From assembly GCA_029204225.1 (NCBI GenBank), contig CM055097.1, positions 7,519,676 through 7,583,675 on the forward strand: 64,000 bases of DNA, in the 5' to 3' direction. This DNA comes from Diphasiastrum complanatum. Taxonomy: Eukaryota; Streptophyta; Lycopodiopsida; Lycopodiales; Lycopodiaceae. A program made the translations under genes and the position numbers. Position 1 is the first letter of the stretch. Each line of letters opens with the position of its first letter. The notes beneath the pieces were generated by a model. The model searched no databases. It was not told where the DNA came from and worked only from the letters and a program-made list of their open reading frames with translations. This document shows positions 34,481-46,590 of the stretch, in pieces.

Positions 34481-35785
34481 ATAAAATAATTTTCTTTGGG
34501 GCCAGATCAAGGTACGTAAAGTCTGTTCCTTCAAACTCAGTGGACAGAGACATTATGGCTTAGTTGGGTTGAATAGCAATACAAGTGCTTGAGACCAGCA
34601 ATGACTTCAGTGATCAATCACTAATGTTTCATGAACTGCCAAATCAGCTGTATGAGCATCTTAATGTGGGGCAACCTTCTCCGCTACGTGGCCATCGTAT
34701 TTGCTCTGTCAGTGGTTGTAAGAATACTCTAAGCAATTCACATCCTTTGCATCTTGTCATGGAACACTTTTCCAAAGACGATTTATTTTGGGCTGATGCA
34801 TGTTGTTGATGGAGAAGATGAAAGAACAGAGGACCTTATTAATGGCATGTCAGATCAGTGAAAAACATGAGTGAATACACATTGGTAGCTATTTGGAATA
34901 TGATTGGACGTATTTCAGGTTTGCCAAAAGCGCCAGTCAGCAAAAAATGACTGGCATATATATACTAGAGAAAAATATGAGTGGATAAGGGTTTACATGT
35001 GGATTCGGTGACCAAAAAAGTTATGGGGAGTTGTTCTGCAAGAGTAGAGACTGGCAAATCTGTCCCTTATACAGTAATAAATAAATATGCGGATGTTATG
35101 CAAAAGTAAGGGTTTTTTGGTATACATGCCAGATACTATACAAGTAGAAGGGTCTCTCCTAGTGGTAAAAACTGGAGATGTGAAAAGATAACTGATTTAC
35201 ATGATAGCATGCTGCTAGTGTGGAAAACTATTGCAACCATTTGAATCTTACGAATATCAATAAAGCATAACGTAATGTTTACATAGCAGGTTTTCAAATA
35301 GAAAGAGAAGAGATTATGAAGATAATTTGCTTCAAGACAAGAAAAAGTACATGTAAAGTATGTGGTATCAGTGGGAGCATATGAAGCATCTCTGGAACAG
35401 TAACAAGAAAAACATCATATCTAATCACTATAAATTGAGCTGAAATGAATGAGATATACATAAATTTGAATGTTGCTAAATGCCAAAAATAAGATATAGT
35501 GCTATCATCATGTTTGGCTGATGCTATGGAAGGATGTGAAAAAATCATGTCTTTCTTTGTCCAATGCATTATCATTCAATTCTGATTCACTGATTTATGC
35601 CATGCAAATAAATTATTCATAGATTAAGATACTCATATGATTGATAATTTGTGTTCATCATAAGCTCTAGCTCTTAAATTGATAACGCCTCCGCAAAGCG
35701 CATTTATTTTGTGTTCACCTACGGAACCTTTACTGGTAGACGTTGCGCACGCACCGAGAGATCTTCCACTGGTTGATTTTCAACA
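34481..35785. other. AT-rich spacer, probably ending in a copia LTR
   Basis: No gene recognised. The last few hundred bases before the primer site at 35786 should be an LTR ending TTTCAACA, but its start is not visible without a partner. Frames 34585-34809 and 35294-35575 have no family signature. Confidence 0.35.
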
Positions 35786-35798
35786 TGGTATGAGAGCT
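35786..35798 (+). other. tRNA-iMet primer-binding site, one mismatch
   Basis: TGGTATGAGAGCT differs from TGGTATCAGAGC by one base and precedes a copia gag by 150 bp. Confidence 0.6.
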
Positions 35799-35937
35799 AT
35801 AGTTTCTATATTCTCTACTATTTGATACTTTTATAGAGCTTGTATTCTCAGAATTGTTGTTCTGTTATATTGTAGACACTCATTATAATCGTTTCTAGTC
35901 ATATAATCTACTATCTGTATAAATCTCTAACTTTCAA

Positions 35938-36790
35938 ATGGATTCGCAATCACAATCTGCTATAATGGTAGATAAAATCTATGATTCGAATTCCCACCTC
36001 TGGAAGTTTATGATGAAGGTAGTTTTGATGGCCAAAGAATTATGGGAAATAGTCGTTGGAATCAAACTAGTTCCCACTATCAATGAGCAAGCCATTTCTA
36101 AATGGAAGCTCATGGATGGCAAGGCTTTTGCTTTGATCACCCTTTACATCTCCGACACACAAATTGGCCGTATCAGACAAGCTAAATCTTCAAGAGAAGC
36201 TTGGGATATATTGAGCAAGTGAGAGATGTCACTTCAAAGCTGCATCTGAGAAAAAGATTCTTCTCCCTCAAAATGTTAGAGGTGATTCTGTTCAGAATCA
36301 TATAAATTAATTCAAGATTCTACTAGAGCAGATGACAACCATAGATTCAGCAATCGAATATTCTGATGTAGTCATGACTTTATTGTCTAGTCTGTCATCC
36401 TCTTATAAAAATTGGGTGATGATGATTTTCACACACTCAGAAATAACTTTATCCAGAATCATAACTATGCTGCTGCAGGAGGAAACTCAAAGAAATGGAG
36501 TGTCCTCGTCTTCCATCAATGACTCGCAAGCTCTGTTCTCCAAGAAGAAGACAAAGAAGCAACAGAAGAAGAAAGATGCCAAGAAAAATAACAACAATTA
36601 GGAGCAGTCACAGAAGCAAAGTCAATTCCAGAATCAGAAACCTACTCAAAAAAAGTTATTCTGTAAGTATTGCAAAAGGACAAACCACGAGATATAGGAT
36701 TGTCGAAGTTTGAAGTTCAACAACAATAAAAAGAAACAGCATGTGGATGGTGTGACATGCATGGCCATCAGTCTTATGGATGGTGTGAAA
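35938..36790 (+). pseudogene. Ty1/copia gag remnant
   Basis: ATG at 35938; KIYDSNSHLWKFMMKVVLMA and ELWEIVVGIK are the gag N-terminus. AISKWKLMDGKAFALITLYI and SSREAWDILSK are the UBN2 core, ending in a stop after 36222. A second frame (36332-36601) continues with DVVMTLLSSLSSSYKNWVMM and a Lys-rich tail. Near 36670-36712 is a CX2CX4HX4C knuckle (CKYCKRTNHEI) with a stop before its last Cys. It is cut off by GA-rich insertion sequence at about 36796. Inactive. Confidence 0.8.
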
Positions 36791-36795
36791 GTTTT

Positions 36796-36854
<59 letters not shown>

Positions 36855-37900
36855 AAGAGGTAGGAGAAAGTGAGTGTGTGTGAAAGTGGTTCCAAAAGTG
36901 ATTTTAATCCAAGCTTGATAGATCCTCCTCAAGCCATAGCTCCAAGCTTTCTTCCAAGCACCTACACACACACAAGCAAGAGCAAGAAGCAAAGCAAAAA
37001 TGAATAGGAGATGAATAATGAGGGAGAGGGGCGAGTTAGTCCTTTTATAGGGAATGTGTAGTCTTTAGGAAGTGGCTGAGGTGTCCAAAATAAGTGTGAG
37101 AGGTGTAAGGGAGACTCTAGGATAAGTAAAGTGAGAGGGTGAGGTGTATAGGTATGAGAGAGTGTTTATCACTTAGTTAGAGCAAAAGGGGAGGAGTAGG
37201 AGGGCGCATTTTCCTAGGTGTCCTATTGCTTTCAAGCCATGTGGAAAAGTAGGTAAGTTACATATTGATAAGGATAGAAGGTAGGTAGCCTAACATTCAA
37301 TGTTAGTCACTTTCAAGTTGAATATTTCTTTGTGTACAACATTGGGATCCACCCAAGTGTTTTTCATGTCATGGGAAAGGCTTTGTATATGTCCATCTTA
37401 CCTTGCATAATTTTCATCAATTCCTAGGCTCTTTTTTCTAGGGGTTGCCCATCCTCAATCATAGTGGAGTGTGACACAAAGGGTGATCAGTCCTTTGGTT
37501 TCTTCTCCCAGTCTTTATAGACTCGAGTGAGCCTTCTTTATAGACTCGATTGAGCCTTCTTCAGGTACCGTATTTAAGCTTTAAGAAGCTTCTTTGGATT
37601 CTTTCTTCAGGTACTCTTTTTAGTACCTGCACATACCCTTAGGAAAAGGTTAGAAGCCATACCATCAAATGGTTCATCATTAGATTCTATTTCTAGAACC
37701 CGCATATCAAACTGTTAGCATTGCTCTACAGTTTCATTTCTTGTCTTTAGGTAATGATACCCGCACTCATAATTCATCAGTTAGAGTAATAAGCTCTAAT
37801 ATTCAAAATACGTTTCATACAAAAAGAATGGAAGACTGGATAGCCTTTATTTCTTGGTCAATTTGGTCTATACAATTTTACATGATTGGGGACTTTATTT
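36791..37900. repeat. GA-tract-bearing insertion, probably LTR-derived
   Basis: It starts with a GA tract (36802-36850) inside the copia gag. It then shows promoter-like and LTR-like sequence without coding, including a repeated TAGACTCGA.TGAGCCTTCTT (37517-37562). Neither end could be defined and no partner copy is in the window. Confidence 0.35.
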
Positions 37901-39149
37901 GATGTCATTGGTAGGTTTGTATAATGTCCTCAATCCAAGATCCTATTCTAAGCATACCAATCAGTAGCAACACAAGGGAACCTGATGGTGGACAAACCAA
38001 CCCAACCAAACCTAGATCGAACGGATCTAGCCCCCAAGCTATGGATCAATCACAAAGAGGAATGAGGCATCACACCAGCAGCATCTTGCCACCGGTCATG
38101 CTATCAAGCATACACTAGTGAGAGCCCAATAGGTATACTTATACCCTCCAAGGCCCACGCACGAGCTATAACCAGTAGCCAAATGCTTACTATAACCCAA
38201 TCTCCATTAAGGTGATTACCTCTCTGAGGAGAAAATATGAATAGATATCTTAACTGATCTTCTGATCTTGTAGGTAATCATTTTTTTAACTGATCAAGTA
38301 TAACTAGAATCTGAACTATGATTCGTCAATCATAATTCATCGGATTCTTGTCCTATACTCAATAAAAGAAGGTAACTACCAATGATTAGAAGAACTTTAA
38401 GTTCAGAGTCATCTCTAGTTTAGCGAATATGGCCGACCAGAAGTGACCAACGAACTTCGAATCGCGAATGTTCATAATGAGACTTTGGTAATCCGTAAAG
38501 CCAAAACAGATACTCAAAATAATTACTTGGTCTTTACCCAAATAGAAATAGTCGATTCGGTAAGATGGCCAGTCATTACCAAAATTCCACTATCTCGTTT
38601 ATTCATCCGGGGTAATCTACCAATCACAATCCTTTCTTATGAATTAGGTATATCCTAGAATCTGAGTTAAGATTCAACAATCCCAACTCTCCAGATTCCC
38701 GAAAAAAAACCATACCATATCATAAGAGTACATCAAGAGAATGCATTACAATTCTTAAAAGACACATGAGTTGTTCCTGAAAGTTCTTTCCATCTGGAAA
38801 TTTTCAGACTTTTACAACTCACACACGGTGCCAATATAAGGATTGTAATTTAAAAAAACACCCTTACTTTAGACATGGCTCAAAGTGTCATTCCAGAGTT
38901 AGGATCTTAATCTAGAATACTTCTAGATTTTCCTCCTAAGTTCTAATCTAGAATAACTTAAGATTTACCGGAACCTCATTACGAGAAGTTCTAACTTTTG
39001 GCAAACAATTATCCAACTCTCCTGAGTCTTTCGGGATAGCATTCCATCCTTTCCGAACAGGAAAAGATAAGTTTCAAAAAGTTTTCATGTATTCTATGCA
39101 CACCATCAATAAATGAATCCAAAATGACTCATAAATGTTGTGACTTATA
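37901..39149. other. No recognised gene; one unassigned ORF
   Basis: The plus frame 38443-38658 (71 aa) is open and reads naturally (NVHNETLVIRKAKTDTQ, IEIVDSVRWPVITKIPL), but I cannot assign it and it has no start context or neighbours. The frame at 37924-38118 is Ser/Pro/Asn-rich. The rest is AT-rich with TCTAGAAT words repeated near 38900-38955. Confidence 0.3.
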
Positions 39150-40752
39150 TCAACTCTTAACTATTACGGGCTTGCCATGTGACTCCTTATTTTTAAGATC
39201 GTTTTCTGCCATGGAAGATGTTCTCCCAAAGTTGGCAACTTTTCCAATTCTTTGTTGACTTCGATTTCTGACATTTTGAACTTTATGACCCAGCGAAGAT
39301 CCATGCGAATGTTGCTTGAGAAAATTTTGAATCTCTTCTTCGATGGTGACTGGTCGTCTAAACAATAGAGTGGTTGTACTTGTGGAAGGCCCTGCTTCTG
39401 TAGTTGGCGGTGCCTGTAATATATCTTCTTCCATTTGTCCAATGCCCGCATCATCTGGCCCTTGATCTTGTGGTGATGGCGAAAAAGCTGGCATGACCAG
39501 CATTTGGATCTGTGGAGTCATCTAGATAACAGTGGTTGTTGCTTGTTCATATTTTTTAATAGTCGCTTTTGCCTTGGCCAATTCTGATGTCGCTTTTTCC
39601 TTAAAGGAGTCGAATCTACCTTGGAAGCCAGACAACACTAAGTTTATAAGTCCCGACCTTCTTCAACAAGTAGTTGATCTTGTTTTGTGAGAGAGGACAA
39701 TTTGCTACAAGGGTATGGAGCTGTGGTGACATGGCATATGTATGTGGGGGTGAGACGGCACCCGCTTTTGTGACTAGGATTGTGGATCCAATTGTCACAG
39801 AAGACATTTGTGAGAAATCAGTGGCTAAGGTGGTTGTAGAGGATGGGGGGATGGGAAGTTCAGAGCGGCTGCGTACTCGCCTACAACTCTATGAGGTAGA
39901 TGCTTGATGGGATGATTCGACTGGTGCTAGCTCATAAACGGCCAACACAGATTCAGTTTGAAATCCATGAACCTTATTTTCTAGGTATGAGGTGGCTAAG
40001 GAGGAGAGAAGACAGCTAGCAGCGAACTGCTTCTTAGTGTTACTCTTTATGGCCCTCTTCAATTCTCCATAGACCATCTTATACTAGTCATAAGGTTGTA
40101 CCGTTTCTTTTTCTAACTCGTAGTTAGACTCAACCAAATGGTGGAGGATTTGTCAGGAGATCCTCTCCTTCCATAGGTTCCCGACCATAATGAAATTGTT
40201 CAGAAGGCATGCATCGGCCTGGAGAGTAGGATCATGAATGGCTTCCAAAAGATAGCCATCGTTCGTATCGTACTGGAAGGGCGTTATAGTTGCATTGGCC
40301 TATTTATGGGACAGAACAGGGCGTGGGCCATAAACTATATCAATAGCACTAAGTGCGGTCTCCAATACCCACACCTTGTGCACTACTCCTTGGAAAGTAA
40401 TGTAGGATTTGGCTTTGGCCTCGTTCCACGTGCCAAAAGCCATGCTAATAAACTCCATGCTTATTTTGTTTGAAAACACTATGGCGTGAGTTCCCATCAT
40501 CTTGAGCAAGGGCTCGACGAGGATTAACCATTCAGCCACCTTTCCAGTGCTAAGTAGAGCCATAATGTCCGTTGAGGTCAGAACATCACGCAAGATTATA
40601 GAAAAGAATAAAACAGAGGTATCAAACTCGGTAGAAGACATGATAACAATAAGAAAGTAAGCAAAAAAGATGAATAGAAGGCTGAGGAGTTTATCAGAAA
40701 GTTGTTTGGAAAGTTCAGTCATGGGAAAATTTCGCAAGAGCTTTGCTAGCAC
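39150..40752 (-). pseudogene. Long decayed ORF, probably retrotransposon-derived
   Basis: One minus-strand frame from 40752 to about 39889 is open except for three stops (near 40298, 40130 and 40083). It contains FDTSVLFFSIILRDVLTS, GKVAEWLILVEPLLKMMGTH, ISMEFISMAFGTWNEA, LLEAIHDPTLQADACLLNN and MVYGELKRAIKSNTKKQF. Other frames continue to 39150 with a Ser/Thr/Pro-rich stretch and IEEEIQNFLKQHSHGSS. I recognise no domain. If the copia element at 41189-45620 is removed, this ORF lies downstream of the gypsy integrase at 45965-46590 on the same strand, where some plant gypsy lineages carry an extra env-like ORF. That placement is inference. Confidence 0.4.
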
Positions 40753-41188
40753 TGGTCAGAAATGAATTCAAAATTGGCCCTTTTATAGGCTAATTTGGAG
40801 GGTCTATTCGAGAAAGTGCTAGTTTGGCTAATTAGTTCTGGACAAGAAATTGCAGGCATGCTCAATACTGTGAAAATGGCTTCCAAAAATCTTGGTGAAG
40901 GTTCCTAACCAATAGGATAGCTCGGCGAAGGTTTTGTAAGTCTGGCAAAGTTTCAACCCTCGCCTAGGTGCATCCTTCATCTAGGTACTATATTTAATGA
41001 CAATTTTTAGGATTTCAACCTTCGTCCACCCTATTTTTGATGTTCTGAATCCATCTGTTAGGTTGGAGAAGCTTCATATTGAGTGCAACATGCTCGGCAA
41101 AGGTTTCCAAAGTAGAATAAATCCGAACTCTTGCCTAGCTACAAAATAGATACTTTCTCTACAAACTAAACTTCGCCCAGCTCAATAT
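40753..41188 (-). other. Non-coding stretch with repeated GCGAAGG/CTTCGCC words
   Basis: Words such as CTCGGCGAAGG, TTCGTCCA and CTTCGCCCAGC recur here and resemble CTTCGCCGAG words in the leader at 5370-5990. It may be related leader sequence. Confidence 0.35.
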
Positions 41189-41886
41189 TGTAAAGAATTG
41201 CCAAAAATTGGCAAATCTACCTTGATCAAAAACCACGTAAAATATTGTAAATTGTGTACACAAGCGGGTCTCACACATGTGAGGCCATGGAGCCACGTGG
41301 CAAATCTACCCTACTATAGGTTAGATCAAGTCTAATGAGTTGCTCAAGTCAATTTGGTAGTGATTCCTAGATTATAGGACCTACACCTAAGTTTAAGGTC
41401 AAAATTTGACCAACTAGTCACCTACTAGGCATGACTCTAGGAATGAGGCTAGGGTTGCAAATTAGGGCAAGAGAGCCAAGTTAACTTTATTATTACATGT
41501 TGGAAATCCACCTAACTTCACAAAGGAAGTCACTTTTGCTATGTATTCCAAGCTCTCATTGTGAGAAGATAGATTATTTTTGGAGCTCATTGGCAATCTC
41601 GAGCTACTCCACATTGTACATTGAGTTTTTGTGATCCAAATGCAACCAAATCGATTTGTACTTGATTATCTGCTTGCAGGTTGTACTACAATCTGTAATA
41701 CATATGTGCCAAGTTGGATTTAGTGATTGATCAATGCTATTGATTGTTCTTGCTTGTTGATTGTCAAATTGCCGATCTAGATCAACTTTTTTGTGTCTAG
41801 TTTTTTGATAGGACGTAAAGCAAGCATCCAATCACTCTTGTGAATCTTTTGTAGATCCATTTATGGTACTAAATACAATACTTTCA
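41189..41886 (+). repeat. 5' LTR of the copia element
   Basis: Begins TGTAAAGAATTGCC and ends ATACTTTCA. Near the start TTGCCAAAAATTGGCAA forms a perfect short palindrome present in both LTRs. Confidence 0.87.
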
Positions 41887-41888
41887 AA

Positions 41889-41901
41889 CGGTATCAGAGC
41901 C
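41889..41901 (+). other. tRNA-iMet primer-binding site
   Basis: CGGTATCAGAGCC follows the left LTR by two or three bases; the first base differs from TGGTATCAGAGC. Confidence 0.75.
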
Positions 41902-42609
41902 AAGTACAATGCCTTTATTCATTGATCAACAAATCCATTTTTAGCAAGTTTTGGTGCTAAAAACTAGTATTGAGGGGATCCAAATCCGTATGTTCACATG
42001 TGTGGGCATCTCTGAACCTGCATTCAATGCACTACATTCATTTGGTCACTAAAAATTCCAATTTGTCTTGATGTGATTTTTGGTGCTAATCCTAGGAAAA
42101 GCTACCAACATTGAGTGCCATTGATTATATTTGACAAAGGGTCATGAGATCTAATTAATCTAGGCTGAAATCGGGTCCTATAAATTTTTTTTACAGGTCT
42201 TGAAAGTACACCAAGAAGTGTGAGTGAGATTTAGCCATGTTTTTGTCCAAAAATAGCCAAAATTCATAGGATTTGATATGTCATTGATAGAATCTCATCT
42301 AATCTGTATTTCATCTTTGTGAGGGAGTGTAATAACTATGACTAGAAGTCCAAGAGAGGGCTAGAAGTCAAATTTGAGGTAATCAAGACAAAGTGAAACC
42401 TTTGTGAGTTTCTAGGATCAAATCAATTTCAATTTTTCTTGAGCATTGTTTTGTAGAAACCTTCTTAAAAAGTTCTTGTGAATCAAGATCAAGGGGATCT
42501 TGCCACTTGTGTCTTTGTGAACATCAAGTGAGTTGCTAGTGAGGCAAATTTTGGTAAGAGAGCTTAGGGAGGGCCAACAAGTACATCATTAGTAAAAGTC
42601 ATTAGGGAG
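41902..42609 (+). other. Leader of the copia element
   Basis: No coding frame. It resembles the short leader before the gag at 11335 (minus strand), with words such as TTCTTGAGCATTGTTTTGTAGA. Confidence 0.45.
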
Positions 42610-43738
42610 ATGGGAACCATTGGTGGATTCCTTCTTGTATCTAGTGAGAGGTTGAATTCTACAAACTACGAAAAGTGAGGATGGAGGCACTCTTAGTGCT
42701 TCAAGACCTCTTTGATATTGTCCTAGAAGAAGAGGATGAACCTCTTGGAGGACAAGAATTGGTTAGATACAAGAAGAAGGCAAGACCAGCACTTCATTTT
42801 ATCAAAATGAATGTTAGTGATGACCTCTTGAAGGAGGTAGCCTCTTGCAAATCGTCCAAGGAAGCTTGGGATTCTTTAAAAGCTATATATGAATCCAAAA
42901 ACACTTCAAAAGTACTTATGCTAAGAAGCCAAATCTTACAATGTATGAGAAGAAGTGATGAAATGCACAAGAATATGTGCTTAGGATTAAGTCTCTCAAC
43001 AAGGAATTGGTTTCCATTGGAGAGAAGATTCATGATGGAGAGCTTGTACAAGTGATCCTCAATGGCTTAGGAGATGAATTCTCCAATTTGGTTTGAAGTT
43101 TTGCCATCCAAGACACTTTTCCATCAATTGATAAGCTCCATAGTGTGCTACTGGTTGAAGAGTGTAGAATGCTCCATGCAAAATCTAGGATGAGTTCCTT
43201 ATCATTGCAAGATGGAGATGAGAGAGTAAATTTCTCATTCAAGGGCAAGAAGAAGACCAATGGATCCAAGAAGGATCATGCAAAGGAGGCCAAGGAGGAG
43301 AATCAAGCATCAAGTTGAAAGGCAAAGGACAAGTCAAAGCAAAAATGTTTCTTTTGTGGAAAGAGGGGGCATTATGCATTTGAATGTTACAAGAGGCAAA
43401 GAGCACAAGAGGAGGATGACAAACAAGGAAACCATGCACATGAAGAGGAGGAGGATGAAGGAGATGTATTCTTGATGGCATCTACATCCTCACCAACAAG
43501 CAATGGCAATTCAAGAGACACTTGGTGGATTGATAGTGGGGCTAGCTCCCACATGTCTTTTGAAAAGGACTTTTTCTCAACCTTACACTCAGTCAATGAT
43601 ACTAAGAAGTTAGTCTTTACTGCAAGTGATGAATACTGTAGGATAAATGGTGTTGGTACCATCTCTTTTTATCTAGAATCCTCAATAAGTATGGATCTAT
43701 GTACCATCAATCACCAAGAATATGTTAAGTGTTGGTAA
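42610..43738 (+). pseudogene. Ty1/copia gag-protease, frameshifted
   Basis: The ATG at 42610 begins MGTIGGFLLVSSERLNSTNY. One shift leads to VRMEALLVLQDLFDIVLEE, LLKEVASCKSSKEAWDSLK and SQILQCMRR. A second shift near 42965 leads to RIKSLNKELVSIGEKI, VQVILNGLGDEF and LHSVLLVEECRMLH, with a stop at about 43096. A CX2CX4HX4C knuckle (CFFCGKRGHYAFEC) lies near 43346. The last frame gives the protease motif WWIDSGASSHMSF near 43525 and ends at 43738, too short for a full protease. The same family as 10170-11335. Inactive as it stands. Confidence 0.87.
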
Positions 43739-44922
43739 ACTTTTGGGAAGTGGATTGAATGCCCACTTTTAGCATGGAGTTTGTCCATTTTAAAGAATAA
43801 TGTTTGCATCGCAAAAGGATTTAAACATGGAGATTGTTTAAATTGGAAGCTAATAATGCTTTTGAGAATGTGAACTTGGCAAAAGAGATCTTGGCAAAGT
43901 GTGATCTTGCTAGAATTGAGGAGGAGAATCAAAAGGAGGAAGATCTTGAGGATTATCCTCAAAGAATGAGAGTTCCAAGGAGGTCCTCAATGACAAAGGC
44001 CGAGTCATCAAATTGCATGCAAATTGTCCATTCAAGTGTGCATCTTGCCAGGATGGAGAGCATTGGAGAGTCTACTATTTTTGAATACTTTTTGGATAGT
44101 ATTAGTAGACATAAAGTGGCTTGTTTCTTGTTTTTAAGATTCATGTGTTTAGTACTTTGTATGACAAGACAATGAATTAGATGCTTTCAAATCTACATTT
44201 GTTGTTGACAAAGCAATTTCATTGGATAACTATTTTTGTAATAGTTTGAATGGAGTCATAAAAGTTGAAACATCATTTGTTTTGAAAGTATTTGTGTCCA
44301 CATGCTTTGTGCATGATCATTTCAATATAAAGACCAAAAATTATCCTACTTCAATGATAGTAGTAATGGTAATGTGTAGAGATTGTAGAATCTAAATGTT
44401 TTCCACCAAAGTTGTCAATGGTGGAAATGTGATTTTCAAGAGTGGAAGATTTGTAAACTTGAAGAAGCACATTTGGATCAACACCTTATTCACTTCATTG
44501 ATGGTTTGGAGTCAAATCAAGTGGAAGAGCAAGCTCAAGACCCGAGGACTCCAAGAAGAACCATGAGTATCAAGATGGAGCCATCCAGGCTCAATCATAT
44601 GGATCAAGCAAGGCAAGTTGTCTTTAGAAACAAAATGTATGCACTTAATAGTTTAATTGATATATCTTCAAGTGCACAAAATGTCTTGGAATCCATGGCT
44701 TGGCATGATGTATAGTTTTTGAAGTGTGCGACACGTATATAGACACATTTGTGGAACATCTTGTAAGGGATCCTTTAAGAGTTGGTGAAAGATCCTTCAT
44801 GGACATCATTGTCTATTGGAGTCTCAAAGTTCCTTGTTTGTGGCTGGATTTTTTAGACACTTCTAAAAGCATTCATTCATCTAGCAAGAGATTTTTAAAT
44901 CATTCAAGCTAAATTTGAGGAG
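43739..44922 (+). other. Interior of the copia element lacking pol
   Basis: No GAG-pre-integrase, integrase or reverse transcriptase block was found on either strand. The plus frames 43834-44175, 44473-44715 and 44724-44912 are Glu/Arg/Ser-rich and unassigned. They may be eroded linker sequence. Confidence 0.5.
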
Positions 44923-45620
44923 TGTGAAGAATTGCCAAAAATTGGCAAATCTAGCTTGATGAAAAACCATGTAGACTAGTGTAAATTGTGTACACAAGTG
45001 AGTCCCACACATGTTAGGCCATGGAGCCACATGGGAAACCTACCTTAATATATGTTAGATCAAGTCTAATGAGTTGGTCAAGTCAATTTGATAATGATTC
45101 CTAGATTAGAAGACCTACACCTAAGTTTAAGGTGAAAATTTGACCAACTAGTCATCTACTAGGCATGACTCTAGGAATTAGGCTAGGGTTGCAAATTAGG
45201 GCAAGAGAGCCAAGTCAACTTCCTTATTACATGCTGGAAATCCACCTAAATTCACAAAGGAAGTCACTTTTTCTATGTATTCCAAGCTCCCATTGTGAGA
45301 AGATAGATTATGTTTGGAGCTCATTGGCAATCTCGAGCTACTCCATATTGTACATTGAGTTTTTGTGATCCAGATGCAACCAAATCAATTTGTACTTGAT
45401 TCTCTGCTTGCACGCTGTACTACAGCCTGTAATACACAGGTGCCAATTCGGATTAGTGATTGATCAATGCTATTGATTGTTCTTGCTTGTTGATTGTCAA
45501 ATTGCCAATCTAGATCAACTTTTTTGTGTCTAGTTTTTTGATAGATTGTAAAGCAAGCATCCAATCACTCTTGTGAATCTTTTGTAGATCCATTTATGGT
45601 CCTAAAGTATAGTACTTTCA
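44923..45620 (+). repeat. 3' LTR of the copia element
   Basis: Begins TGTGAAGAATTGCC, ends GTACTTTCA, and has the same 698-bp length as the left copy. Confidence 0.87.
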
Positions 45621-45964
45621 CATATATAGATAGATCTGAGCTGGATTTATCATCTGAAAACTCGACAATGATTCATATAACTGTTTGGATGAAGATCAAG
45701 CCTTGATAGTGATTTTTAGATCATTTTTTCTCAAAAATTAATTCTTGAAAACACTGTTCTTCCTCTTTGTTCTGATCTGATGATTTTTCTAAGTTTTGCT
45801 CATCATTTTCCATTCATTCATCATCATTTTTCTTTTAACTTTCTTTTTCCAAAAAAGATAAAAAAAACTAATCAAAACAACAAATTTGTAAAATCAAATA
45901 AAGATAAAAATAAAATTCAGATCCTTGATCAAGCTGGGAGATTAGGCTGCCAAAACTTGCGTAA
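45621..45964 (-). other. Non-coding stretch after the gypsy integrase
   Basis: AT-rich sequence downstream of the integrase stop on the minus strand, up to the copia insertion. No gene recognised. Confidence 0.4.
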
Positions 45965-46590
45965 TCAGCTGCCATTCATAGGATTATCAAATCTTCTACC
46001 ATCTAGGTGTTCCAAGACCACTACTCCATATGACAAAATCTCTTTGACTCTATATAGTCCTTCACATGTGAATTTCAACTTTCCTTTGATCAGTTTCGTT
46101 TTATACATCAAGGCAAGATCTCCTTGTTTCAGATCTTTCTTATGCAATCAACGACGATTATGCCATGCTTTACGTTAAGTTTCTCTGCTGCTAGTGCATG
46201 AACTTCCATTAATCTGGTTTCACAAAGTTTATGTAAAGCCTCATGACAGAGTTGTAAAGATTTAGCATCCAAGCGTTTTGTTGCTGCTAAGCGTAAGGAT
46301 GTTACTAAAAATTCAATTGGCATAATTGCATCTTAACCATAAATTAGCTGAAATGGCGTTTGATTTGTACTAACTTTATAAGTCGTTCTGAATGCCCATA
46401 ATGCTGCATGTAGTTTATGTTCCCAATAAAAACGACCTGCCTCCACTGTTTTTGTCATAATAGTATTTTCGAGTTGCTATTGCGCTACTGCTTATTAGCA
46501 GAGTTGCTTATTGGAGGATTCTGCTTGTCCATTATCCCTCGGATAATACGGAGTTGATTTTTGTAGAGAATGGGCAAAACCATGTGCTGT
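45965..46590 (-). pseudogene. Ty3/gypsy integrase, C-terminal half
   Basis: Minus strand: TPYYPRDNGQAESSNK, with the catalytic Glu of the DDE triad; two adjacent stops; then EHKLHAALWAFRTTYKVST and NQTPFQLIYG, followed by a stop exactly where the usual YGxxA residue lies; then DAIMPIEFLVTSLRLA. A change of frame gives LKQGDLALMYKTKLIKGKL and YRVKEILSYGVVVLEHLDG, the C-terminal integrase domain. The catalytic Asp residues are missing because the piece is cut near 46590, where CACTA transposase sequence begins on the same strand. Inactive. Confidence 0.88.

Larger units (their letters stand above)
41189..45620 (+). mobile_element. Ty1/copia element with both LTRs but only gag-protease
   Basis: LTRs of 698 bp each (41189-41886 and 44923-45620), TG...CA ends, a tRNA-iMet primer site after the left LTR and a purine tract (TTTGAGGAG) before the right LTR. 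The flanks AATAT and CATAT match at four of five positions, as expected for an old duplication. The 3.04 kb interior holds a copia gag and the start of protease, then about 1.2 kb without integrase or reverse transcriptase. It is therefore a deletion derivative or a gag-only line. The LTRs differ at roughly 54 of 698 positions by hand count (about 7-8%), older than the element at 1618-7248. It appears inserted into gypsy-derived sequence. Confidence 0.85.

Noticed and set aside
38443-38658. Possible endogenous viral protein
   Set aside because: I could not match it to any viral family, and no neighbouring viral-type ORF is present.
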